NCBI RefSeq assembly: GCF_036417845.1
Contig: NC_089994.1
Location: 13,286,001 to 13,350,000 of the forward strand
DNA: 64,000 nt
DNA from: Apteryx mantelli
Lineage: Eukaryota; Chordata; Aves; Apterygiformes; Apterygidae
Direction of reading: 5' to 3'
Part shown: in pieces, positions 41,601 through 54,900 of the stretch
Numbering within the stretch: position 1 is the first letter of the stretch
Layout: every line of letters starts with the position of its first letter
Translations under genes and position numbers: made by a program
The notes under the pieces: generated by a model
What the model was told of the DNA's origin: nothing
Seen by the model: the letters and a program-made list of their open reading frames with translations, nothing else
Database searches by the model: none

Positions 41601-41865
41601 GAGCTTAAGCCCCAGAGGAAAAGACATCTCTTCTTCCAAGGAACACACAGATCACCCAGTGGATAAGTCGCCATTTGTATCTCAGTTGACTTACAGTCTT
41701 AGACCTAGATCTTGAATTGTGTGAGCCAGTTGCTGATAGATTTGATTTTTTGGGGCAATACTAGTTGTTGTTTATTTAACTACATGTTGTACTAATATTA
41801 CCTTGTTCCTGTTTGGTATGTAGAGACCATATTGGTGAGGCTTATTTTTACGTTTGCTGCCGTGT

Positions 41866-41925
41866 ACTCTCTTCTATTGCTAGCTATAGTAAATAAAAGC
41901 TTCTGTTCTGACCTAACCCAGAAGT
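41866..41925 (+). other. Possible LTR-like polyadenylation segment near the retroviral fragment
   Basis: GTAAATAAAAGCTTCTGTTC carries an AATAAA directly before a TTCTGTTC run, about 290 bp after the integrase stop. This could be a worn LTR R/U5 junction. No paired LTR, TG...CA ends or target duplication were found. Confidence 0.2.
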
Positions 41926-43849
41926 ATTGAGAATTTCTTTGACAGAAGCTTCTAAGTATTGTTACAAATTAATTAGTAAACTACCTTTTTTCCTTCAAAC
42001 AAAACAATAATACTGTAGGATACTTTACTTTGGGATAATTAAAAGTGACTTGCTAATTAAAAGGTCCCCAATCACTGGATTTGAGCTCCTGCCAAATATG
42101 TACAAGTTGTTGCAAAGATAGGTTTACCATATGGGATCTACTTGTGATCATCTGTTTTAAATATGTACAAATAAGCATTCAGTTCAGAGGATCTACAAAA
42201 TATCTACTCCAGATAGCCCCATTCAGCAAAGGCCACAAAACACTTCCAACCACTCATCAACAGTGTTAGATAACTATCTAAGAGATTAGGGTCCATAAGA
42301 TATCACTAAGTAATCAGCAGAATAATTACCTTTAAAAGATCTTTACATTTCCTGTATCTTGACTCAGCTCAACTGTGAACAAACTTAGCAACTCACTGAC
42401 CCAGATACATGTACTAAGTAAAGGACAGCACTTACTAAGTAAGGGAAGATGCAAATAAAGAGTGGTACAAAAGGTTGTACTGGAGATAAACACAGTCACA
42501 GAGCTAAACAGCATGCTATCTTTGAACACAACTGCTACATTAGCAAACTATTTTGCAAACTCTAGAAGACAACATCAGTGTATGCCAGCAAGAAATGAAA
42601 AGGAATATAAGTATGCTTCACAGTTAAAGCACTGATTGTGGAAATGTCTGGAATATTAGCTTGAATAGGAATAGAGCTCTGCACACTAGTGTTAAAGGTG
42701 ATACATGAAATTTAAAGGGGAAATTAGTCATTTTCAACATGGATAGGTAATATGGATCATAGTAAAATTAAAAAAAAAAGAACTGAAAAGACAGACTCTT
42801 TTTTTCCCAAGGAATAAAATAGCCATTCTAGGAATGAAAGCATGTCTGACTCTAGCTTTAACTAAGAGACTTTATAGATAAGCACTTACTAAGCCAGTGA
42901 TGAAGGTCTGATGCAGATCTAAAATTTTTCAGAAAACAAAACTTCAGAACCTTTCATTCTAACAATTTACTGTTATTATAGCAACTTACAATGCTAATTC
43001 AGGAACTTTAAATTCCCGATCCAGCACCTGGGTAGATTTGTTTAAAGACAACTAAGAAAATATGTATCATTATTGGATTATTATGGCCAGCATCCAAAAT
43101 TAACATTTTTAGAAATTACATTTGCTAAACATATAAACTTGGAGATAAAATCTATATATGATAGACCTGAGATACTAACTAATAATTATAGGTAATGGAC
43201 TATAGTTTGAAGTAGTAGTTGCTAGCAAGCACCTAAGAAAAAGAAACAAGACCACTAAGGACTTTATGCCTTCTATGGTATGTCCATGCTGTTTCCTAGA
43301 ATCTCCCAGGCCTTTAAAGCATATCTGTTATTGCATTGATTTAGGACTTTGGCAAAATCCTTAATCTGTTCTCCTGTGACGCTTTGTGGTCATTGTTTTT
43401 GGTGTTTTACCCGAGACCATAAACTCACTAAAAGGCAATGTTTCTCAGCACATTTTAGTCGAATGGTGGAAAAAAAAAGTCCACAGCTCATCTTCTGTTC
43501 CACAGAATGAGTGTGCAGCTTTTACTTTCCTGTCATTATGTGGATCATTCTTAGATGCTCTCGGAATGACTAGCAAGCCACAGTTTAACATTACGGAACA
43601 GCAAAGGGAAGTGCCTGTGGCCTGTGATGAGCAGAACTGTCAGTAAGGAGAGGAAACAGTCTGTTCACTTTTTGAACTAAGCATGAATTGCATGAAGTCT
43701 GATTGCAGCCTGCACACATCACATACCAGAGAAGAATAAAATACAACTGAAAAGTAACCATATCGCAACTTTTTACAATTCTTTCTCTCACGATAGTCTC
43801 CCCAAATTTTGTGTTGTTGTAACGTCTAGCAGCACTGCTTGCTGGGGGT

Positions 43850-44560
43850 GGGAACCCCAAGAGTCGGCTCTCGGGCACCGAGCACGCCTACCTTCGGGAG
43901 CGCCCGCCTTGAACAAGCCTGCGGCGACGCGCTGCGCTGCGCGCCGCCGCCTCCCCGACCGCTCCCACGTGCCGCCCTGCAAACATTAGCGCAGCAGCCC
44001 GCTCCCCCTCGGCCCCGCCCAGCTGCTCGGCCCCGCCGTGACGTCACTCCCGGGGGACGGGTGCCCCGCCCGGCCACTCCGCGCGGCCGCGCCCGGGGAT
44101 TTGCATCGCTGCCCCCGCCCCCTTCCCCCGCGGCGCATGCGCGGAGCGGGGCCGCCGCTGCCGCGACTGTGGGCGGGGGCGTGGCAGCTGCCCCTCGCAC
44201 CGCGGAAGGAGAGCGGGGAGGTGGCGCGGCCCGGCCCGGCCGAGGAGGGGCCGAAGGAGAGCGGGGGGGCGGGCGGCGGGCCAAGCGCAGCCGGCCCTCT
44301 GCAGCGGGCGAGGAGCAGCCGGGGGCGCCTCGGGGAGGCGCTGAGCGGCTGCGGGGATGAAGGACCGGCTGGCCGACCTGGCAGAGGTGAGGGCTGGGGC
44401 GGGGGTCGCCGGGCAGGTGGGCGGCGGGGAGCTCGGAGAGGGGGGAGGCCCCCCGGGCAGGGGGAGGGGGCGCCGCCCGAGGTAACGGTCAGCGGCGGGA
44501 ACGCTGATGTTCCGTTGCCGGCTGCGCCGAGGCAACGCCTGGGCCCCGTCCCTGGGGGCA
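43850..44560 (+). promoter_or_regulatory. STX2 CpG-island promoter
   Basis: A strong CpG island precedes the STX2 start codon. It contains a perfect NRF1 palindrome GCGCATGCGC (44133-44142), a full CRE TGACGTCA (44039-44046), an octamer ATTTGCAT (44099-44106), an E-box CACGTG (43966-43971) and several GC boxes (for example GTGGGCGGGGGCGTGGC near 44169). There is no TATA box. Transcription probably starts between about 44150 and 44250, as for a housekeeping promoter. Confidence 0.75.
44357..44386 (+). CDS. STX2: STX2 exon 1
   Basis: The ATG is followed by KDRLADLAE and donor GAG/GTGAGG. Human STX2 begins MRDRLPDLT, so the start is secure. The CpG island continues into intron 1. Confidence 0.92.
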
Positions 44561-47500
44561 GGGAGGGTCCGAGCTGCCGCACGCTGTTTTCCAGCTCCCT
44601 CCGCGGGGAGGAGGAGAACTTCCTCCCCGGGGATGGGAAGGCGCTTCTGAGCCTCGGGATTCTTGCAGCAAACTTCAAGCGCCTCCGACTTCTTATAGGT
44701 TAATTTCTCCCTCCTCTTCCTGATCTCCAGCACGCTTTAAATATTAATATTCTGAATGACGGATAAACTGGGGAAACTCATTTTGTTTTCGAACTGTCCA
44801 CGGTGTAGTGGGATAGATTATCTGCTTTGGAGCTGTTTAACCAGTAATACGTTCATCAGCAAATAAAGCTATCTGCGGATCCTGTTTTGCGTGTGTTTAC
44901 AAAATGGTAGTTGGAAATGTTTATTCGTTTTTTTTTCTTTCCCTTATTCGCGCTTTAAAAGCAGTATCCTTAAAAAAGAAGGGAGAGTTGGAGGGAAGTA
45001 CTGCGTTGTCTGTTTTCAACAGGACGTGGCTTGATCAAAATAAAAGAATATTTGACTTTATTCTAAGGAGAAATGAAATTGGAGAGCACACAGGGGTCTC
45101 TCTAATAGTTTTAGGACTCCACATATATGTAGGAGTTGCCCTGTGCTGAGGTATGTACAGATTTGTGGCTTATTTGTCTTAAAATTAAATTCATATCTTA
45201 TGGTCCAGAAAATACATTTTAGAAGCTCTATGTTTCTGCAGTAGGATTACTAGTCTCTCTGCCTTCCTCTCCAAAAGGGTGGATTGGCATTTGAAAAGTT
45301 TTTTGCATAATTAGGTTACAGTGTCTTTACCAGGAAAGATACATAAGAGTCATGCCAAAGAAAAGTTTATTTTCTTTCAGGTATACTTCTCCTATTTCCT
45401 GTTTCTAAACTAGTCCAGGTTGTAGGAATATGTGCACTCTTTCCAGGAAAAGGAAGCACCAAATGATCTGAATTTGCTTTTTAATTTATAATCTTAAACA
45501 TGTAGCCTTCTCTGACTGCGGAGAAGCAGCAGTGGTCTGTCTTTGATTTAAAAAATAAAAATCATTCGCTTAGATATTGTTAGAAGCTTTTAAAATAACT
45601 GTGTACATAGGGGTTTCTAGGCCAGCTTTAGTATTTGTCATCTAAAAGCACCATTGCTGCAAACTACTTCTTTAATCGTAAACACAGTGGTCAGTATTTT
45701 CAGGTGCTTCATATGTTCAAGAGTAAAATTGAGTTTTACAGCCTGTAAAACTCAACAACTAGCAAAGGGACCTAAAATTAAGGTTTTCTTCTAACTAGAG
45801 CAAAGTGAAGGCAATATTGAGTGAAGGCAGAAACTATCAAAGATCCAACTTATGTTTTATTACTTGAAAGCGTGCTGTCAGCAACAAGTTTAGAGAAGTT
45901 ACATACCAGAGGAGATGGCCTTTGTAAAACTTGATATCCACAGGGAATTCATTGAAGTAGCATCTACAATCTTGCTTCTTTATCTGAAATATCAAAAGAG
46001 ATGAAATTTTGGTGAAGTGAAAGATTTTTCTTTACTACTATAAACACTTTGAACAGTGACTCTTTCCTTGATCATACTTAGATAAAATTGTTTTGAAAAG
46101 GAATAAATAATCTCTAGAAATAATGCAAACTGCATTAACATTTATTTGCCTATTTGCCAAACCATTTTGGTCTAATTAGTATAGTTGCACTGTATTTTAT
46201 TTGGCAAAATCATTAAGTAAAGGGTAGTGTTTGTATGTTGCAGTTTTTAAACAGGCCTGGGCCTCCAGGATCTTCAGGAATTACTAAGCTTTTGCCTTAA
46301 TGTGAGAGTGTTATTTTGTATTAAATTGATTATATCTTATACAAAAGCTACCTCCATCCTGTTTCCTTAAAAGACTTGATACGCTGCACTAAGAGGTCGT
46401 AGCACTTTAACCAGTCCACACTTTAAATAAATGCAGTACTCCCTTAAGAAGAAATATACATTTAAGTTTACAATTTCCGTGTTCCTGAATCGTAATTGAC
46501 AGCAAGAAAAATATTTTGCCACTTAGAGTGGATTTTTTTTTCTTAGATTTATCTTTATAAAGAATAGTGAGAAATGTTACTTATTCATGTTCATGCTCCA
46601 TTGACATGTGAAACTATCTTTACTTGTGGATACTTTCATTCATACACTGTATCAGACAGTTAAATAGTGCTAAAATACTTTCTGGAAAGAGAAACTGGTG
46701 TAGACATGCAGATAATTTTGCTTCCTATTATTTCTCAACTAGGAAGAGTCTTGCAATGTACACACATTTTCAGAAGATAACAGCCTTACGTTTATTTGTT
46801 CACTTTTGAGGGGTTATTTTCATGTCTTGTTTCCAAATTATTCTGTGCAGGCCTATATGAACAACTTTTAGCTGTTTGAACTGTTGGCTCTCTTTTGTAT
46901 TCCTTTAATACAATTGACTGGCCAATTCATCAAGTCCCAGGTGGATTTTGGTAGTTTTTAGCCAAAACGAGTGTAAGATTAAAATGAGAATAAAAAGTTT
47001 TACCTAATCCAGTATGATGTTTTCAATAGTGGTCAATAGTGGATACATAGCAAAGAACAGAACAGCAAAACAAGCACGCAGCAATGATTCCCTGGCCTGT
47101 TCTCCTAGCCTTCAATGGTTTGCAGTTTGGGGTTACAAGACCACCTTAAAATGACTGTTAATATTTTAAAGAGCTATAGGATCTGTGTTTTGACAGTAAG
47201 TTCAGCACATCTAGCCAGTGTCAGGTATTAAAAACAGATGTCCTTTTAAAGGTCTGTTAATAAAAAGTTCAAAATTTTTTTGTTATACCATTTAAAGAAG
47301 ATGTACAATATAAACCTTCTCTGCCTAAGCAAATTTGATGTTTACAATAACTTGAACAGAACTGCACTGATTTTTGTGAACTAACTCCTGTGCATTCACT
47401 TAATGCCCCCAAAGCTCAGTTTAGGAATGGGGTAAAGAACCACAAAGTCACAACACTTAAAATTGGTAGAATTGTAGTAGTAAGGAAAAACTGCAAAAGG

Positions 47501-48907
47501 AGCTTTTTCAGAGGGAGGAAAAAAGTTACTGAGTTGCTGCTTTTGAGTTCATTTTTTACATTAATCTTTGTTTAAGCACAGAATCTTCTAACAATGAGCT
47601 GTGAGTTTTCCATGCCATAACAGCATCAAGTTGTTTCCTATGGTTGGTCCCCATATGATCTTTTTCTATGTTGTGCAGTAATGCTACTAACATGCATGAT
47701 TGACCTGCCAAAGGTGCCTGACAGATCTGGTTGGCCCTCAGTAAGGGAAAAGGCTCACAACTTGTGATAAAGAAAATGTTTTGAAAGACTGATGCTGTAA
47801 GGAAAAACTGGAAACCTGTGTGCTCATGGTCAGGAGTGCACCTAACACACAGATTCAGTGACGTTTAGATCAATACCTCTGGTGTCATAAATTTTCTAAT
47901 AAAAAGTATTTGAATAGAAGAGGCTGGGAAAACTTTAAATTTAATGTAGAAGATGTCATGTAAAAATGGTAGTCTGTTAAAAGATAGACTTTCATATGAA
48001 AAAAAATTTCTACATTTTATTAAAATATGTAAGTAAAAGAAGATTACTTGAATAACAAAAGCAATCACTTAATGGAAACAGGCAACCATAAAGGCTATTT
48101 TCGGTGTTGTCAGCATTACTTCCTTTTATGCCCATCTAGTTCACTGAATAATGTGGGAGCGTGTGTGTACAAGAGAGCTAAGCTACAGTTTGCAGGGGTA
48201 GCTGTGAATCTGGCATTTGCTGTCCCTCAGATGCTTTTTTTTTTTTTGGTATGCCAAATAACTTTATGCAGCATAGTTTAATTAGCCTGTAAGTTCTCTA
48301 GACATTTTTTAAAGGAAATCTTAAAGATTTCTATTATGTATATGCAGCAGTGACAAACCTGCTGCATCCTCAGGGTGGGAGTCGGATGGGACGCTGTGGT
48401 ACTATTTTAATTGTTTTTATTTCAATTAACTGGTGTAATACAAAATTTTGTTATAAATAATTGGAAATTTCATTCTTTACTCAGTAAATATAAGCAGAAG
48501 GTGTTCTTTTCTGTAGCTAATGAAATTATACTTCTTTGAAGTGTAACTCATTCTTAAATATTATAACTGGTAGCTTTCTAGCACTGCAGTCTCTGATATG
48601 GGTGGAAATTGCATGATTGACTTCTTTTGGGCACTGTCTTCCTCACTTATTTTCATTAAGCAGGGCTGTTAATCAGCAAAATCTCTAAGGATAAATTCTT
48701 TAATGATTGAGTTCCAACAATCACCTCCCCCAAATGAGTCACTGCCTAAGTCTTTGGAGAGATATGGCATTGTGGATGACTGGAGAATGGTGCAGGAGAG
48801 CAATAACATCTTAATGTTTTTATTTCAGTTGGGACATTATGGTTCCCCTGAATATGTGTATATATATATATCTCCAGGGCAGGATCCTGTCTAAAGTGGT
48901 GTGTCTA

Positions 48908-48964
<57 letters not shown>

Positions 48965-51900
48965 ACCAGATTATTTCTCGCTATAATGTTATCATATAGG
49001 GACTTATAGGCTTTTTGAATTTGCAGGGAAAGAACCATCACAACTGTATAAATAATAACTTTCCTTGAAAATGTGGGGTACTCCCTAGTATTTCGATGCT
49101 TAGATTATCATTTAAAATAACCTTCTTTATTAGATAATAGCAATGTTTTGACATTGGATTAAACTGCAGAATTGTCATGCAAATAATCCACACCTCATCT
49201 AATTTAATAAAACCAGAAGCAAAGGGATTATTGGATAATAGGATCAGGGTTTGAAGAGCAGAAAGTGGATGTTGAAAGATCAAAGGCAGAGGGGCTTGTG
49301 AGAAAAAGAAGGTTTGGGCATGAATTTCTTTTAATATTACCTAACCTGTAGTTTGTCTTTTCTATCAGTTAACCCCTAGACTGTATGGTAAAACATAGTA
49401 ATTAATATTTTTTTCTAATCTTGATTATATGCGGTTCAAACAGTCTGTGTTCTACAGAGTGAGTTAGAAAACATGAAAGCTAGAACTCTGTGCTTTTGTG
49501 TGGTGCATGTTAATTCTCTGTTCCTTTGACAAATTTAAATCTTTGTCAAGACTCACTTGTTCTACTAGGCTTGCTCATGGGTTAGGGAAGTATGACTCAG
49601 GGGATTTACAGATCTCCAGAGTAACCCTCCCAGTAAGAGTGTGTCATCGGAGCGTCTGTCTCACTGGCTACTGTTCTGAGGATCTCTAGACTGTAATGCA
49701 TGTACAGTTTAGTATAGCATAATTCTATCTAAATCAGTGTGGAATGTGATCATTGAAAGTACCCAAGAGCAAAAAGTAGTAAGCAGATGTTGATAGCTTT
49801 TGTTCTGCAGGTTTTCTTTAGATGCTTGGCTCATTACATCACAAGTCAGAAAATCTTCAACACCACTTTTGGTATTTCTTTGAGAGGATTTGATATATTG
49901 TCTCTAAGTATTGGTGAAACTGAGTATTATTTTCAGTTCACACGGGACTAACTGGATGCATCTTTATGCTGTGAGAGAGCATTTGTATATTTTTTGTGCT
50001 AATTTGTATTTTAATAATTTTTATGACAACTAATGAAAACTTTAAAATCCCCAATAGACTTATTCTGTCCTGAAGTTGTTTACAGAGGAGTACATGCCCT
50101 AGCATTCACAACTTCATGGTAGTCAGGTGACTTCCTTTGACCTCTCTGCTTATTTGTCCTTAGATTACAGTCCTCACAAGAAGAAAACTTCCTTTTTGAC
50201 CTTGCAGACTATCAACAAAAATATATATGCAGTAGCAATGTGGAAGAAGTCTCAGTGGTCTCAGAACAGAAACCTGAGTTTTATTTCATTGATTTGTTTT
50301 GCTGTTTTTTAGTGTAAAAGAAATGAAGATGGAGAGACAGTTATTGTTGAAAAAGACCATTTCATGGATGACTTTTTCCAGCAGGTAAAGTTGTATAGAT
50401 TTCACCATGCTTTAAAGACTTGCAGCATTTTTTTTCTCCTTGTCGCAATATTCTTAATTAAATTCAAGTTTATTTCCCCTCTCCCCCAATAATATACTGC
50501 GCAATATGCTAAAACAAATGATGGTAAGGTTTTAACTCTTTTGCTTGTTTATTTCAGGGTATTTTCTGTCTTCACTGCAGTCATAAAAATGTGTTATGCC
50601 CTGTTTATGAGGAATTTGCTTAAAGAATTTTAAAATCTCTTCTAGTAAGAAGAATAGTGGCATTTAAGTTGTTGGCCATTTGGAATCTATTTGCTATTAA
50701 AAATAATCCTGTTTAAAAAAATAATAACTATTTGACATTTAGCTGACATTGCTTGTAATGTTAGTGATCAGTTTATTTTAAAAATAATTGCAGATTGGAT
50801 AACTGACAGAACTGTAGCAATATAGTTTTGCCCTAGAAATATGTATCAGTTTTCACTCTTTATAGTAGTGTCTGCCCGTTTAATCTGCTCTTGCTATGTG
50901 AGGAGTAATAAAAAGAGAATTTTGTGATGTTTACTTCCAGTATCCTACAGAATAGCTTCTATTTCAATAGAAGCTTTCTATTTCATAGCTTTTAAACATA
51001 AGAGAATTTGTACTTCTGACATGTCATAGGCAGCTGATAGTTTATGATGTTAAGAAATGACTGCATTTAGAAGAGCTTCCATGGAACTTATAAGCTTATC
51101 ACTGAGCATGTTTATATATACATGGGCTGTTAAAATTGCAAGAATATTTAAAAGGAAAAGAATCTTGAGTAGGTTGGTTGACTAGTCAGGAAGATGTTAT
51201 TTAGAGTTGTATAACTAAATGTGATAAGAGTACGTTCTGAATTCTCTAAAAACAGAAAAAAGATATTTATGCTATCTCTACAAGAACATGCATCTTTTTC
51301 ACTGGAACCTGTACTGAAAATGGTTCTGAGTTCTGTTTAGAAACTTATGCCTCATGCTGATTTGCAGCAAGGAATGAAAAGGAAGAACTTATGTATGCAG
51401 TTGACATTTTATGTAAAATGCACTGCACTCAAATTTGGAATTCTAAATTTACAATAATATTTGTCAGTTTTAGTAGGGAGCTATCTGATTTATTAATCTG
51501 CCAGATTACTGCACTTAAGGTTTCTCCTTCAGACATAAATTTAGCTAAATGTTTCTCGATGCTTCTGTGAAAAAAGGGAGGGCAGGGAACCGTTTGGTTG
51601 TGAGCAGGAGGATGACCTGTAGAGTATGTGTAGACTTGATCTGTTCAGTATTGGTAAGACCTCAGCTGGAACATTGTAATCATCACAGTTCAAGGAAGAT
51701 GTGGACCGGTTGGAAAGAGCCTAAGAACTTCAGTAAGAATGCCAAGAGGTCTAGAATATATAATCAATGAGGAAAGACTGAAAGAACTAGGGTGGTTCCA
51801 AAGAAGAGTAACTTCCCTCAGCCATTATCAAGTGTGTGAATGCTGAAGGAGGAGATAATGTTTTTCACATCTCTGGTGAATCAGAGAGGTAGTAAAACTC

Positions 51901-54900
51901 ATTTCAGCCAGAAATGCCAGGCTTGTCAGTAGCAAACCTTTCTAAAAGTAAGAATAGTGAACCACTATAATAGCTTGCACAGAGAGGTTGTGGAGACACT
52001 GCTTATAGGCCTATGAAATATCTCCTCCTCCCAAAATGTGAGAATATACTGAAATACCTTTTGAGGCCATTTTCAGACTCTTTTTCGTGATTAAGTTTAT
52101 AATTTTGATGGCAAAGTATGTAGTAGGTACCTGTTATTCCATATTTCATAGTATGGTATATATGATGTTCCTCTCACTTAAATTGTAGTAAAGCTCTTAG
52201 AAAAGATTCTGTTTTAACAAATAACTGAGGACTCTGGAGTGTGATTTCTACTGTTTAATGCTTTTCTGAATTGCCTTAGGTATATTGCTATTCAGTCCAG
52301 TATAGCATATAAGTACCCATGTGTTTAAAAAAAATAAAATAAATAAAAAACTTGTGTAAGGAGCTGTTTAAATGTCAACACAGGACACAGGCCCCTATAC
52401 ACATGCTGGGATTTCTGTCAGTTACTAATGCTGCAGTAAAATGTTTGAAGATTTTTATTACCAAAAACTTTTTTTAAAAAAGAATCATTCACATGGAATT
52501 ATTCTAATGCTTTCATTGCCATATCTTTCTCTTCTTTTAGGTTGAAGAACTTAGAAATAATATAGCAAAAATAGCACAAAACGTGGAAGAAGTGAAGAAG
52601 CAGCACAGCATTATCCTGTCAGCACCAAATCCTGAAGGAAGTAAGTATCACTTTTTTATTTCATATGTGTCAGTAGATATTTGGAAATTAATTTTGTTTT
52701 AGCTATGTATCAGAATAGAACTTCAGAGCAGATATTGAAAAAGCAAAGTTTAATGCAATATATTTCTTTAAATATTTCAGATGAAAACATAATGAAAATT
52801 TTTACTTATTTTTCCTTTTTAAATTCTCATTTGAATAAGCATTTTCACAACATTTGTTGCATCATCCACACCAATGCTAGTCTAAAACTTAGCTTAGTGT
52901 GGTATATTGAAATTGTGTGTTTTCAGAGACTTGGAGACTACTGCCATTTCTTTTTCTTCTTTTTGAAAATGTGGATGTTGTCAACTGAAGTTCACACGGT
53001 GCAGCTGTCACCTTCTTTTTCAGCAGGGGCAGGACCCTGTCTAAAGTGGTATATAGTCCCAGCCAGCTGCTTCAGATAGTAAGGGTTCTATCCTGGAGCT
53101 CTATCTTTAGAGGCTGTAACCCCATAGCTGAAAATTAGGGTGTGCTTTCTGAAGAGAGCACTTAAAAGCTCAGGGAAAGTAACCCATACTTAACCCAGAA
53201 ATATGGGTTCACTCACTTAGTTCAAGGTATGCCTAGGTTTGTGGGATTTTGGGGGGGGAGGGGGTTGTTTCCTTGTTTAGAAAGGATTGGGAAAGATACA
53301 GAGATATTTTTGTGGAATATTGCAGCAGTAGCCTAACTTTTAGCTTCTTGTTGGTGAAAACTGAACTTTGGATGTTAACTTTTCCTCTTAATTTGTTTGC
53401 CTGTATGTGAATGGGTATATATTTTTGTTCTTGCAAATGATTTTGCAGACTCTTTTTTTTTTTTTGTCTGGCCAATCACATGTGGTCCATGAACCTCAGG
53501 TTAATAAAAATTGTGCCTAGAGGAACAAGACCTCACATTGATTTTGACAGCCTATTGATAAAGGAACCATAAGTTAAATTCTGTAATATATTGAATAATT
53601 ATATTCCTACTATCTAGAGAGTTGTTTAAGAGGAAGCATTTTGAACAGGTAGGGGAAAAATAGTTTGTTAACTTTTTTGATCTATTCTGTTTTAAGAATA
53701 AGAGTTTGGAGGAAGGAATAGGCAAAGGAATAGAGATAGGTTTGATTTAAACATGAAAGTACTGTGTTTTGTGTTTTTTGTTTTTTTTGACTCAAACCAT
53801 AAGTGACCTGTTAATACAATAGTGTGTAATACATAAATGAGAATATTTTGACTGAATAGATGTTTTAACTGCTATTGTGATTGTTTTCCTGAAAGTTGTT
53901 CATCAAGTTTATATTCATGTTAAAATAGTTTTCAGGGGCTCTGTAAAGGTTTCAGACCACAGATCTGGCACTTGCCATATCTGCCAAGTCTTAATACAAG
54001 CAGTAATACTGTTTCAGCCTGTAATTATCAGCAAGGGACAGCCTGCTCATTATTTTAAAAACTGCCAACACACTTAGTGGAAAATGAATTCACAGGGCCA
54101 GTATTTGATGAGAAACTGGATAAAACAGTAGCATTGCATGCATTTTAAAATCTACTTATAAAATTCAGGTGTTCAAAATGTCTCTTACATCGCAAGGGAA
54201 CATCATCTTCCAAATCCATAGTGATGGCCAAGACATGGGAGTTACTGCCATTGTACTTCAGCCAGCAGAGTGAGGGTTACATAATCTGCAGCAAAGTCAG
54301 CTGGGTTCATGTGAATGCTTAAAATCTGTGGTCTGAGCTAATTCATCAACTTGTGTTCGTGCTAAAAACTGTGCTCAATAATGCATCTGAATTGTGTAGG
54401 AACATGACATTGCTTGTAAGTAATTTAGGCTCTTGTGAATCTAGTGTCATCAGAACACAAATCTAAGAACAGAAATCTAGCTAAGCTCTTTGTGGGTATT
54501 CTGTATAGTGTTCTTCAATATAGGCAGTGCATGGTACAGTTATGTTAATAAGGGAAAGATGCATGGATCTGTGATAAACAACAAAACGTATTTTGAGATG
54601 AATCCATATTTTCACTTGATAAACTTCAGTGAACTTTCATTTTGACTAGCAAAAAATATTACCCTGGAAGTGTTATGTTCATTAAAAAAAAAAAAAAAAA
54701 AAAGCTTGAAATGTTACCACCTGGTTTAGGTTGTGATTTGGTAGTAACATTTCCCAGGTTTAATGGCCCACCATGACAAATAGAAATCTGATAAAATGAT
54801 ATTATAAATATCTAATTTAAAATACTTACAAGTATCATACATTTTTTCCTCTGAATGATTTCACTGAATGTGATTATGGGATTGCAAGGTTGAGTTACAA

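Larger units (their letters stand above)
39330..43830. other. Spacer between the RAN and STX2 promoters
   Basis: About 4.5 kb of AT-rich sequence separates the two head-to-head CpG islands. Apart from the retroviral pol fragment near 41.34-41.60 kb I see no coding sequence. An 86-codon open frame at 43386-43646 has no recognisable homology. Confidence 0.6.
44387..50312 (+). other. STX2: STX2 intron 1
   Basis: A 5.9-kb intron. The first 300 bp continue the CpG island. It contains a perfect inverted repeat at 45729-45755 and a TG/AT microsatellite at 48909-48958. No other genes are seen. Confidence 0.9.

Noticed and set aside
43826-44733. Overlapping long open frames on both strands around the STX2 start
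   Set aside because: Same composition artefact. The real STX2 exon 1 is only 10 codons and is in another frame from the long plus-strand ORF at 44038.
52681-53079. 132-codon open frame in STX2 intron 3
   Set aside because: It begins 40 bp after exon 3, is Phe/Ile/Ser-rich from AT content and matches nothing known.
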